A DNA stretch of 64,000 nt. It comes from Segatella copri. Its GTDB lineage: Bacteria; Bacteroidota; Bacteroidia; Bacteroidales; Bacteroidaceae. The notes under the pieces were generated by a model that saw only the letters and a list, made by a program, of their open reading frames with translations, had not been told where the DNA came from and made no database searches. Location of the stretch: positions 2,206,501 through 2,270,500 of the forward strand of contig NZ_CP156891.1 in the NCBI RefSeq assembly GCF_019249795.2, in the 5' to 3' direction. Below are positions 7,784 to 16,125 of this stretch, one piece after another (position 1 is the stretch's first letter; each line of letters begins with the position of its first letter). The position numbers and the translations under genes are program-made.

Positions 7784-10324
7784 ATGACACAAAAATCATT
7801 AACCTTTGATGAATGCAAGCAGCTCAGCAGCCGCATCATCGCAATGAACCCTAACCGCAGAGCGAACATGGGACAGATTTCATCCCATCTCCTCGATTAC
7901 TACACCGAACTCACCAAGCAGCCTTGGCTCGCACAGCTTGTTGGTCAGATCCGTGACCTCACCGCCCAGCAGAACCAGATGATGCAGGAGGAGATGAAGG
8001 CGGGAGAGACTTACCAGCAGCTCGACCGCAAGATTACTGACCTCAAGAAGCAGCTGCCTTTCCGCTCACCTCACTACTTCCACTTCCTCGAAGACCATCG
8101 CGCCCAGAAGTTCATCGACCCAGAGGCTTTCACCTTCCAGACAACCGTAGACATTGATAATCCTGAGGAGGTTGAGCCAGCGGTGAAGAATGCCCTTCTG
8201 CTGAACGGAATTTTTGATGAGCCTACAGAGAAGCTCTTCAGAGAGAAAATCTTCTCAGCCGAAGACATTGAACTCTGGAAGGGAAAGGTGCTCCACATCG
8301 AGCGCTCAGCCCGCAACAAGGCCCACATCGACATCCGCATCCCGGTAGGAATGACCATCGCTGAGGCTCAGAGCGCCTTCTGCAAACTCATCCACGCCAC
8401 CGAAGACCCTAGCTGCGTAACCCCGGAGCGCATCATCTTCATCACCGATGCGGCAAGTCAGATCTATACTGCCGACGACTGGTACAAGCGCCTGGATAAG
8501 GAAGCTGTGGCTGAATATCGTGAGGCTTACCGCAAGAGAGGACTGGATATTGACGGCCGTCCGCTGGATGTAGATTCAGCCCGTTCAGGAGCCTCTCAGA
8601 GCCAGGCATTTCAGAATGCATCTTCTGCTCCAACCGTAGATTTCGAACCCATCGAGAGCGAGGAGGAGAAGGCGAGACGGGCTGCCAATGCCGTGCAGTA
8701 TGAGCAGACTTACGACGGCGTTCCTTACGGGGAGATTGTGAAGGCGCTGGTAGAGCTGATGGGCGGCGCTCCTGTCCACGGCAACCGCAACAACTTCATC
8801 TATCGTGAAGCCTGCCTGCTGAGATACATCTGTAATAGTGAGGCGGCTTGGATCAAGCAGGTAATAGAAACCTTTGGCGAAGACGAGGCGAAGGCGTTCG
8901 CCACCGTAGAGAATGCCTGCAAGGTGGCGCAATCTACCGCGATTCCAGATTTGGTAAAGCAGGCTGTAGAGACTGCTCGCAAGAATCATCTTGCCAAGCA
9001 GGCCACCGAGAAGGCGGGAATCTATGCCGATGTTCCTCCTCAGTTGCCAGCCAAGCTGCCTAAGCTCATCAAGCTGCTCACCAGCAAGGTGCCTGCCGAT
9101 TTCAAGGCGGCTGTGGCAATGGCGGTCTTCCCTGCGCTTGCCGCTCATCTTAAGGGCGTAACCTTCCGCTACACGGATAATCAGGTGCACGAGGCGGCGA
9201 TGATGAATCTGCTCATTGCAGCCATGTCGTCAGGCAAATCGCTCGTCAACGGACCCATCGACTGCATCATCGAAGACCTGGTTCAGATGGATAAGGTGAA
9301 CCGCCAGAAGGAGCAGGACTGGAAGGACGAGGTGAACACCATGGGCGACAACAAGAAGAAGCCTGTGCGCCCGGAAGACATCTGCATCCGCATCGTTTCG
9401 CCCGACCTTACCCGCGCTGCCTACATCCAGCGTCTCGACGATGTGCAGAAGGCTGGCGATGCTTATCTCTACTGCAAGATGGACGAGGTAGACATGCTCA
9501 GGAAGTTTAACGACCCTAGCCAGCTGATTCGCCTCTGCTGGGACAATTCAGAGGACGGCCAGGAGCGAGTAGGAACCAAGAGCGTTACAGCCCGCGTAAA
9601 GACCCGTTTCAACTGGAATGCTTCGAGCACCATTGCCGTTACGCAGAAGTTCTTCTCGGTTCGTGAGGTGGCTGATGGAGCCGTGAGCCGCCTGACGCTC
9701 GCCACCATCATCCGTCCCGATTTCGCTCCGCGTCCGGAGGTGGGCAGTTATGATGCGCAGTTCAAGTCGCAGCTTTCTCCTTACATCCAGCAGCTGAACG
9801 CAGCCAGCGGTTTCAAGGAGTGCCGTAAGGCTCGCCAGCTTATCGAGCGCCTGGAGAATGAGATTATGGAGATGGCTCAGCTGGCTTACAACAAGCCTTA
9901 CGCCGAGTTTGCCAAGCGTGGTCTGGCGAATGGTTTCCGCCGCGCGATGGTGCTTTATCTGGCGAATGGCGAGAAGTGGGAGAAGGCGATAGAGGATTTC
10001 ATCGTATGGAGCGTGAAGTATGATCTGTGGTGCAAGATGCGTTTCTTCGGCAATCAGATGCAGGAGGCGATAGATGCAGACAGCCGCTCTGTGTGTCATA
10101 CTCCCGGTGTGAGCAATCTTCTTCTCTACGTTCATGACACCTTTGACAAGACTGAGATTCAGAACATCTGTCAGGTTCATGGCACCAAGACGAAGCTTGC
10201 CATCCTGCTGTGCAACTGGAAGAAGCGTGGCTTCATCATGAAGAACGAGGACGGCACCTTCACCAAGACCGCCCGTTTCATAGCCAAGTACGGGCACTAC
10301 GGAACGCCAGGAGTGGCTGCGTAG
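7784..10324 (+). CDS. large P-loop protein, DUF3987/BT4734-like
   Basis: This 846-residue protein (start MTQKSLTFDECKQ) has a helical N-terminus with coiled-coil character (residues about 35-95). A middle part has a HIDIRIPVGMTIAEAQ segment that may be primase- or VirE-like. The C-terminal half carries a Walker A-like NLLIAAMSSGKSLV (near residue 484) and a Walker B-like YLYCKMDEVDML (near 565). The layout recalls the BT4734/DUF3987 proteins of Bacteroidota, which are thought to be helicase- or primase-related and are often tied to mobile DNA; I am not certain of that link. The Walker A starts with Ala where Gly is usual. It has its own promoter, and a long inverted repeat follows the stop. 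Confidence 0.65.
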   Translation: MTQKSLTFDECKQLSSRIIAMNPNRRANMGQISSHLLDYYTELTKQPWLAQLVGQIRDLTAQQNQMMQEEMKAGETYQQLDRKITDLKKQLPFRSPHYFHFLEDHRAQKFIDPEAFTFQTTVDIDNPEEVEPAVKNALLLNGIFDEPTEKLFREKIFSAEDIELWKGKVLHIERSARNKAHIDIRIPVGMTIAEAQSAFCKLIHATEDPSCVTPERIIFITDAASQIYTADDWYKRLDKEAVAEYREAYRKRGLDIDGRPLDVDSARSGASQSQAFQNASSAPTVDFEPIESEEEKARRAANAVQYEQTYDGVPYGEIVKALVELMGGAPVHGNRNNFIYREACLLRYICNSEAAWIKQVIETFGEDEAKAFATVENACKVAQSTAIPDLVKQAVETARKNHLAKQATEKAGIYADVPPQLPAKLPKLIKLLTSKVPADFKAAVAMAVFPALAAHLKGVTFRYTDNQVHEAAMMNLLIAAMSSGKSLVNGPIDCIIEDLVQMDKVNRQKEQDWKDEVNTMGDNKKKPVRPEDICIRIVSPDLTRAAYIQRLDDVQKAGDAYLYCKMDEVDMLRKFNDPSQLIRLCWDNSEDGQERVGTKSVTARVKTRFNWNASSTIAVTQKFFSVREVADGAVSRLTLATIIRPDFAPRPEVGSYDAQFKSQLSPYIQQLNAASGFKECRKARQLIERLENEIMEMAQLAYNKPYAEFAKRGLANGFRRAMVLYLANGEKWEKAIEDFIVWSVKYDLWCKMRFFGNQMQEAIDADSRSVCHTPGVSNLLLYVHDTFDKTEIQNICQVHGTKTKLAILLCNWKKRGFIMKNEDGTFTKTARFIAKYGHYGTPGVAA

Positions 10325-10332
10325 AATAGATT

Positions 10333-10434
10333 AGGCACGGATTATGCGGATTACACGGATGTTCTATGAGATTATGAATGTGTTTTAATTGATGTGAGAG
10401 ACTTAAATCCGTGTAATCCGAGTAATCCGTGCCT
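10333..10434. repeat. long inverted repeat, CACGGAT type
   Basis: Arms of 28 bases (10333-10360 and 10407-10434) match at 26 positions around a 46-base loop. Each arm is built of GGATTACACGGAT-like units. The repeat begins 8 bases after the stop of the P-loop gene and could end its transcript. The unit is related to the CACAGAT-type palindrome at 16711-16799. Confidence 0.85.
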
Positions 10435-10510
10435 GATTTGTAATGAGAATGTAAATGTTCTTGACCTTAATCAAGAAAAAAGGGCTTTTTGAAACTTTTC
10501 TCCTAAAATG

Positions 10511-10542
10511 TTTGTGTGCGCACACAAAAAGTTGTACCTTTG
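10511..10542 (+). promoter_or_regulatory. promoter of the tiny-peptide unit, with palindromic operator
   Basis: The -33 TTTG (10511-10514) and the -7 TACCTTTG (10535-10542) are 20 bases apart, a good Bacteroidota promoter. A perfect 18-base palindrome, TTTGTGTGCGCACACAAA (10511-10528), begins exactly at the -33 box and fills half of the spacer. A dimeric repressor bound there would block the promoter; this is inference. Confidence 0.8.
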
Positions 10543-10710
10543 CACCAGAAAAAGAAAAAAGGATAAAAGATTGATTCAGTAAGGATAACTTACGAAATCG
10601 ATTCGAGACAAGTTTGAGACCGGTTCGGAACCTGGTTCTGAGATTCGGTTGAAGACTTCTGGAAAATCTCGAAGAGATTGATTAAGAGGTTAAAAGAAAG
10701 GAAAAAGATT
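10543..10710 (+). other. long leader of the tiny-peptide transcript
   Basis: About 160 bases separate the predicted start of transcription from the first tiny gene. The leader has several short self-complementary runs around GACCGGTTCGGAACC (10619-10633) and ends in the purine-rich GAAAGGAAAAAGATT before the ATG. A structured leader is possible but not shown. Confidence 0.4.
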
Positions 10711-10803
10711 ATGGTAATGTTCGGGATAATGACAGTAGCAGTAGTAGCATTCGCAGTAGTTGCTTGCGCAGGTATGAACCTCGGAATGAACTGCGGTAAA
10801 TAA
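10711..10803 (+). CDS. tiny membrane peptide 1 (30 residues)
   Basis: The frame encodes a 30-residue peptide. MVMFGIMTVAVVAFAVVACA is a single hydrophobic helix and is followed by GMNLGMNCGK. An AAAGGAAAAAGATT purine-rich stretch lies directly before the ATG and is repeated almost exactly before the second tiny gene. I do not recognise the peptide. Its size and single helix resemble type I toxins or small membrane regulators. Reality is supported by the strong promoter upstream, the shared leader motif and the similarity between the two peptides (FGIM/LGMIF then AVV and AC). Confidence 0.6.
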   Translation: MVMFGIMTVAVVAFAVVACAGMNLGMNCGK

Positions 10804-10929
10804 GCTACGAAGCTAAGAGAGCATAGAAATCCTCCTCCGGGAGGTAAGAAATAAAGAGAGTTAAGATTTTGTTAGGTAAAACTACAAGATTGTATATTTA
10901 AGATAACAAATTTAAGAAAGGAAAAGATT

Positions 10930-11010
10930 ATGTTAGTATTAGGAATGATTTTCGCAGTAGTTGTTGCATGTGTAGCTGAAGTTGGTGCTATTAGCAACAA
11001 GTTGGCTTAA
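10930..11010 (+). CDS. tiny membrane peptide 2 (26 residues)
   Basis: The second peptide begins MLVLGMIFAVVVACVAEVGA and ends ISNKLA. It shares the order of hydrophobic block, AVVVAC and short polar tail with peptide 1, and AAGGAAAAGATT precedes its ATG as in peptide 1. A duplication of one small gene is the simplest reading. It lies 126 bases downstream, in what looks like the same transcript, which may end at the small hairpin at 11124-11146. Function is unknown. Confidence 0.55.
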   Translation: MLVLGMIFAVVVACVAEVGAISNKLA

Positions 11011-11123
11011 TCGGAGATTAGCCATGCGAAGGGCTCCAAAAGAGCCGAGATTAAAAATGGCTGGCAGCAATGCACAGCTGAGTAAAAAACAGTAGGGAGC
11101 CAAAAGGGCTTCCGAAATCAGAG

Positions 11124-11146
11124 AGGAGAGTAAAAACTCCTTTTCA
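11124..11146 (+). terminator. weak terminator of the tiny-peptide unit
   Basis: AGGAG (11124-11128) and CTCCT (11137-11141) pair around a short A-rich loop and TTTT follows. The stem is short, so this is tentative. Two similar GGCTC/GAGCC-type hairpins lie just upstream. Confidence 0.4.
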
Positions 11147-11576
11147 TTTGAAATTCATACTGTCCCCTGAGAGTTTTCGTGATAAATTCTGATTGGGGAT
11201 TTCATATATAGATTGTTAAGAATTCGTTTTAGGTTTTATAGATTTTCATTTTAGGTTTTTAGGTTTAAGTTTTTAGGTTAATTGTTAGTTGTTTTTAAGA
11301 AAAAAGAATGACTAAAAAAGCAAAAAATAGCAGATTTGAGCTTTTGTTTTGAGTTTCAAGTGGTTGTGGCAGTCGTTGGCTTTTTGTGGCATTCGTGAGG
11401 AAATGCGAAAATGGCGGATTTGAGAAGTAGAAACGCTTTCAAGTCATTACCTCAAAGAAACGCTCTAATAAGCATTTTTAACGGCTTCGGTTTTTACTTC
11501 TCAATTCTGCACAGGTTGTGAATTTGCCATGCAACTCTCATGATTTAATTTTGCACAGAACAAAAAGCAAGGAATT
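11147..11576 (+). other. region upstream of integrase with paired repeats
   Basis: No gene is seen. TTGAGAAGTA (11420-11429) and TACTTCTCAA (11495-11504) form perfect 10-base inverted repeats, and GAAACGCT occurs twice between them. This layout just before a tyrosine recombinase gene suggests integrase arm-binding sites or an element end. A run of TTTTAGGTTT repeats lies at 11228-11281. Confidence 0.5.
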
Positions 11577-12800
11577 ATGAGAAGTACATTCAAGACAGTC
11601 TTCTATGTAAACGGAAGCAAGGAGAGAAACGGAATTGTCCCTATCATGGGACGTGTGACAATCAACGGAACTATCGCACAGTTCAGTTGCAAGCTGAGCG
11701 TGACCAAGGCGATATGGGATGCCAAGGGCAACAGAGCCAAAGGCAGAAGCAAGGAAGCCAATGAGGTGAACTTTGCGCTTGATAACATCAAGGCTCAAAT
11801 CGCTAAGCATTACCAACGGCTTTCCGACCGTGAGGCGTTCGTTACCGCTGAAATGGTGAGAAACGCATATCAAGGCATAGGTACGGAGTATGAGACATTA
11901 CTCAGAGCTTTTGACAAGGAGAACGCAGCCTTTGCCCAACGCGTGGGAAAAGACCGAGCTGTCCGAACCTACCGCAAGTATCTGACGGTAAGAAAGTACG
12001 TTGCCGAGTTCATCAAATTTCAGTACAAGCGCAGCGATATGTCCATGAATGAGCTTACCGAGGAGTTCATCCGTGATTTTTGTCTGTATTTGAAGAATGT
12101 CATTGGACTCACGCAATCTACCATTTGGATATACTCCATACCATTGAAGCATATCGTCACGGCAGCACACTACAACGGCAAGATACAGAGAAATCCGTTT
12201 GCCATGTACCACGTTGACCCAGACCACAAGGAGCGTGAGTTCTTGACAGAGGAAGAATTGGACATATTTGCAGGAATAGAGTTGGAAAATCCCAACTTTG
12301 CTTTTGCGAGAGACTTGTTTATGTTTGGTTGTTGGACAGGTATCTCTTTCGTTGACATCAAGAATCTTACAGAGGACAATGTTGCCATTATAAGTGGGTC
12401 TCCATGGATAGTTTCTCAGCGTCAAAAGACAGGCGTACCATTCAAAATTAAACTGATAGATGCAGCCATACAGATAATTGAACGTTACAAGCCATTGAGA
12501 AAAGATATGCACTTGTTTAATATTGGCTCACTTGACATGGTAAACAAGCGTATAAAGAAAGTGGCAAAAATGTGTGGCATCAAGAAGCGAATTTCATTTC
12601 ATGTCTCCCGGCATTCGTTCGCAGTTTTGGCTTTAAACTACGGTATGCCGATAGAGAGTGTAAGCAAGATACTGGGACATACGGACATCGCCACAACACA
12701 AATTTACGCAAAGGTGACAAGTACTAAATTGGAGCATGACATATCAGCTTTTGAAAGTCGAATCAAGGGGCATATGCCGACAATGGGGGGAATGGCATGA
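11577..12800 (+). CDS. tyrosine recombinase, IntDOT-like
   Basis: This 407-residue integrase has an N-terminal arm-binding region, a core-binding SAM-like domain (about 105-205) and a C-terminal catalytic domain. I see the HVSRHSFAVLALNYG box (His and Arg), the ILGHTDIATTQIYAKV box (Gly-His and the nucleophile Tyr near residue 378) and a TGISFVDIKNL box. In most tyrosine recombinases the last box is TGLRxxD; here Ser replaces the first catalytic Arg. IntDOT of the Bacteroides element CTnDOT is known to lack that Arg too. The protein therefore probably integrates a conjugative or mobilisable element. Its stop overlaps the next start (ATGA). Confidence 0.92.
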   Translation: MRSTFKTVFYVNGSKERNGIVPIMGRVTINGTIAQFSCKLSVTKAIWDAKGNRAKGRSKEANEVNFALDNIKAQIAKHYQRLSDREAFVTAEMVRNAYQGIGTEYETLLRAFDKENAAFAQRVGKDRAVRTYRKYLTVRKYVAEFIKFQYKRSDMSMNELTEEFIRDFCLYLKNVIGLTQSTIWIYSIPLKHIVTAAHYNGKIQRNPFAMYHVDPDHKEREFLTEEELDIFAGIELENPNFAFARDLFMFGCWTGISFVDIKNLTEDNVAIISGSPWIVSQRQKTGVPFKIKLIDAAIQIIERYKPLRKDMHLFNIGSLDMVNKRIKKVAKMCGIKKRISFHVSRHSFAVLALNYGMPIESVSKILGHTDIATTQIYAKVTSTKLEHDISAFESRIKGHMPTMGGMA

Positions 12801-13171
12801 AAAGGACTGTAATCACCGTGGACGGAAATGGAATGTTATCCATTCCGTCCAACTTGCAAGACTTGTGGATGAGTGAGGGTGAATTGGTTGATATGCTTCA
12901 TGTCACCGCCATGAAACTCCATGCTGTGATAAGGTCAATATACAAGGATGGTTTATTGACGGTGTCGGAAGTCCAACAGAAACAGGAAACTTCCAATGGC
13001 ATTTGGCAAACGTTGTATGGCTTTCCGATGATTGTTGCCCTTTGCTTCCGTATAAACTCATACGGGGCAGCTCGGTTTCGTGCCACCATCTTCAAGAGAT
13101 TGTATGGGGCAAAAGAGAAAAGTAGTGTCATCATCCTACAACTCAATAGAAGAACAACCGCCTTTAGTTGA
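12797..13171 (+). CDS. RhuM-like protein
   Basis: The 124-residue product overlaps the integrase stop by 4 bases, so the two are translationally coupled. The segment LYGFPMIVALCFRINSYGAARFRATIFKRL strongly recalls the core of RhuM-family proteins (YNLDMIxxxGYRVNSxxGTQFRxWATxxL), which are common on Bacteroidota mobile elements and have no agreed function. This copy is short and covers only the N-terminal RhuM half. No catalytic residues are visible. Confidence 0.65.
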   Translation: MKRTVITVDGNGMLSIPSNLQDLWMSEGELVDMLHVTAMKLHAVIRSIYKDGLLTVSEVQQKQETSNGIWQTLYGFPMIVALCFRINSYGAARFRATIFKRLYGAKEKSSVIILQLNRRTTAFS

Positions 13172-14294
13172 ATGTCCTCTTGCTTGTTTGTTGGCTTGGC
13201 GCTGTCGTACTGTCGTGAATAAGTACTGAAGCATAAGCATGACATTCTTACTTGTAGGGGGATGAGTTCTGTTCATAAAAATGACGGACAAAACACCCCT
13301 TATTTTTGTTGAATTGTTGAATATGATGAAAGAAGTATTGAACATCAGGTATTTACGGCTCAACATATTCTCAACAAATCTCTCAACAAAAGAAAGATAA
13401 TGTTGAAAAGAGAAAACCATGAACACCATTCCTTTCTTTCTTTTTTGCCCAGTAATTTGTTGTGTAGAGCTATTTGTTGAGAGTTTGTTGAGGGTATAAG
13501 TGGTTGGTTCTCATAAAGATAACACCTATCTTCAACAATTCAACGTTTTACATGCCCTCACTTGGTACGCTGTAAAATGTGCTTGTGGATTAATTGGCAA
13601 CCGCTCTATTCTCCGAAATGGTTGCAGCAACGTTCCTTGGAGGCTTTGCGCCTCCAGCCACTTGGGCGAACCTCCGCAGTGTTTTAGCATGGCATTAGAT
13701 TTATGCAGACTATACCGAGGACCCACAGCACACATAACACACTCGGCATAGTTCACAAAGGAAATCAACAACACACAACTGAAACACTTGGCAAGTTTCA
13801 CACTGAAAATATCACCTGTTCCTTTGCAAACTCCATGTACAAAGTAGCTTGTGTCTGTGACCTTGTTCTTTCAATGTGGCAGCTTTGATGTTTGGCGCAA
13901 ATTGAGAGAATTAAGGTCTGCAACCTTGGGCATGGAAAGCCGAAAGGCAAATATCTCGTCTTTTGTTCTTAGAGGAGGGAGCGAGGTTATGTTTTGGGAA
14001 CCCCAAAACGCCTCGCTCCACCATGAGGGCGAAGAAATTTTGCTCCCAACGGTTGCAGAAAGTGAGTGTACCAACTGTAGGCAGTGCATAGAAATATGTA
14101 AATAGATTTGTCAGGTGTAGTTTATTCTTCCTTTATTTGCACAAAAGTATGTTTTGAGTGTTATAAAAAATAAAAAAATGCACTATTACGTTGATACTTT
14201 TGTATTTTTGCACTCAGTTATCTTGGACAGCAGAATTTGAAACACTGAAAATCCGTAATCTGTCTATATGTAAAATCTTTAAATTTGGATTATT
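13172..14294. other. 1.1 kb noncoding stretch of the integrated element
   Basis: Open frames here are short and have no recognisable domains. The region holds paired CTCAACAAA repeats (13370-13390) facing TTTGTTGAG repeats (13473-13494), a GGAGGC/GCCTCC hairpin near 13639-13656, and a long hairpin at 13978-14019. A -7 element (TATTTTTG, 14203-14210) at the right end fits the lipoprotein gene. It may be an attachment or replication region; that is inference. Confidence 0.55.
13978..14019. repeat. long two-part hairpin
   Basis: GGAGCGAGG (13978-13986) pairs with CCTCGCTCC (14011-14019), and inside them GTTTTGGG pairs with CCCAAAAC around AAC. No T-run follows. Confidence 0.75.
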
Positions 14295-15749
14295 ATGACT
14301 AAGAAGTTTTGGTTAATAGCACTCATCGTAGCTTGCACTGTTGTATTTGGCAGTTGCGATAAGTCTGAGGAATTGAGTGTTGAGCAATGTAAGTTGGATA
14401 TGAATCTATTCAACCAAACCTATACTGTTAATGATGAGGGGTGCTGTGTGCTAAAAGGGAGAAAGCCAATAGCAGCAGAAGAAATACAGAGTAAGGTCAA
14501 GGGCTATGGTTGGGAGAGTATTGCCACTTATGAGGTACAGGAAAACGGAAAGTTGAGCAAGGAGGAATTTTGGAAAGACAGATTTGGTGGCAGCCCTACA
14601 CACTTTTGGTTTGAGACATCACAGCAAGCTTTTAGTTATTTTTATAGTGATGCCTTGCCAGCCTTTTGTTTCAGTCGTGTATCATGGACTTATGACATGG
14701 ACAAAGGCTTCATACTGTTTGGCAGCAACAAGCAGACAACAGACAGCAGATACATGCAGATTCTTAAGCTTGACGAGTCGAATGGCAAGACCTTAATGTA
14801 CACCATACAAAAATTGGGAGCGACGAGTGATGGCAGCAATGGTTACAAGTCTATATATGGCATGATTGTATATAAACGCATGACCGAAACCGATTTGGAA
14901 ATGATGAAGAAAAGTTACACGTATGATACGGATATTGACCGTTCTGTTCCCGACAACTGCAAGTTTAAGATTAAGGCATACTATGCAGAAGACGACAAAG
15001 ACAACACAGACCCTGTGTTTCAGACCTTCTGCCTTGTAACATTTGAGCTTACCGATGAATATGGTTTCAACTCTTCAGATAATGCCTATTACAACTACTA
15101 CGATTCAATTACTTGGACGAGTGATTGTCGTGATATGCCAGATAGCTTTGGAATCATGGAACGTAAGACAAACTGTTTGAATACTTCCTATTGGTGGAGC
15201 ACATACTTCTTCACGCCTCATGACAATACTATTGTCTATGCCAATGGCTATAAAGATGGCCGTATTGTCTATCAAGCCCGAAAGAGGCTCTATTTGGTGA
15301 ATGATGGATTCTTTGGTTACGATTGGGATAACGTAAGGTATAATTCCAAGAACCCCGAACTAACAGAATATTGCTTGCTGGACAAGAGCCGTGAGTTTAT
15401 CCTAACTCCACCTACTGCCTACAAAGAAGACATTACAAAACCGTATGCAGAGTTACGTATTGTACTGAAAGGAGCAAAAGACAAAAACGACAAGGAATAT
15501 ATGTTAGGCGTGCTTGAACGTGAAAGAGAAGGTCTGTTGAAGATTATGGACCAGTACTATGAAGCACATAGTACTATAAAAGAAACAGAAAAGGCTTCGC
15601 TGTGTAAAACGTTTAAGGCACTACCCGAAGATGCTGATATTAAAGCATATTGGCGTACAAAACATTCTCGCATGGTACTGATACTTAAAACTGACGGGGA
15701 AGACCCTATAAACAGTGAATACTATGTGCATGCGGAACCAATTAAATGA
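14295..15749 (+). CDS. predicted lipoprotein, unknown function
   Basis: The 484-residue protein has a lipoprotein signal: a hydrophobic helix, then VVFGSC with the lipidated Cys21, followed by DKSEE. An acidic patch right after the cysteine is the known surface-export signal of Bacteroidota lipoproteins, so it may sit on the cell surface. The mature part is rich in Tyr, Trp and charged residues and has no domain I recognise. A -7 element (14203-14210) stands about 85 bases upstream. Composition is more AT-rich than the core genes to either side, which suggests it belongs to the integrated element. Confidence 0.65.
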   Translation: MTKKFWLIALIVACTVVFGSCDKSEELSVEQCKLDMNLFNQTYTVNDEGCCVLKGRKPIAAEEIQSKVKGYGWESIATYEVQENGKLSKEEFWKDRFGGSPTHFWFETSQQAFSYFYSDALPAFCFSRVSWTYDMDKGFILFGSNKQTTDSRYMQILKLDESNGKTLMYTIQKLGATSDGSNGYKSIYGMIVYKRMTETDLEMMKKSYTYDTDIDRSVPDNCKFKIKAYYAEDDKDNTDPVFQTFCLVTFELTDEYGFNSSDNAYYNYYDSITWTSDCRDMPDSFGIMERKTNCLNTSYWWSTYFFTPHDNTIVYANGYKDGRIVYQARKRLYLVNDGFFGYDWDNVRYNSKNPELTEYCLLDKSREFILTPPTAYKEDITKPYAELRIVLKGAKDKNDKEYMLGVLEREREGLLKIMDQYYEAHSTIKETEKASLCKTFKALPEDADIKAYWRTKHSRMVLILKTDGEDPINSEYYVHAEPIK

Positions 15750-15854
15750 TAAATAAGTTTAATGTGGACAACAATAGTCATAAGGCGAAGTTAATCTTTG
15801 TTTTATGACTATTGTTTTTTTGCACCAACATAGTGTGGTTTCATTTTTATTTTG

Positions 15855-16082
15855 TATTTTTGCAACTGTAAAGAGTTGTTAGGCAAAGCAAACATATGCA
15901 TATTGCAGAAGTTGTGACTATTGCCAAATCATTACCTCTATTGAGGTTGAACACTTATAAATCGCTCATTTTAAGCTATTCAGCAGATTATAAAGAATTT
16001 TTTGGAAAAAAGCAGTTTTTAATTCATTAAATTACGAAGGCAACAACGAGGGAAGTCGCATGACGCCCCAAGTTGTTGCCTT
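15855..16082 (+). other. short promoter-to-terminator unit
   Basis: A -7 element TATTTTTG (15855-15862) is followed after about 175 bases by a terminator-like hairpin with 11-base arms, AAGGCAACAAC (16037-16047) and GTTGTTGCCTT (16072-16082), then a T-rich run. The transcript would be about 210 bases. It could be a small RNA or carry the 44-codon frame listed separately. Confidence 0.45.
15896..16030 (+). CDS. possible 44-residue protein
   Basis: ATG at 15896 opens MHIAEVVTIAKSLPLLRLNT, ending KKQFLIH at a TAA. It lies wholly inside the short unit bounded by the -7 element and the hairpin. There is no clear ribosome site and no recognised family, so it may be chance. Confidence 0.3.
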   Translation: MHIAEVVTIAKSLPLLRLNTYKSLILSYSADYKEFFGKKQFLIH

Positions 16083-16125
16083 CTTTATTTTCTTATTACT
16101 TGAGCTATTTGTCTGAAAATCAACA

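Noticed and set aside
13851..14105. An 84-codon plus-strand frame ending in a CTNCRQCIEIC-like cysteine motif that resembles a ferredoxin tail
   Set aside because: Only part of one iron-sulfur motif is present, a long hairpin (13978-14019) runs through the frame, and there is no ribosome site or family match.
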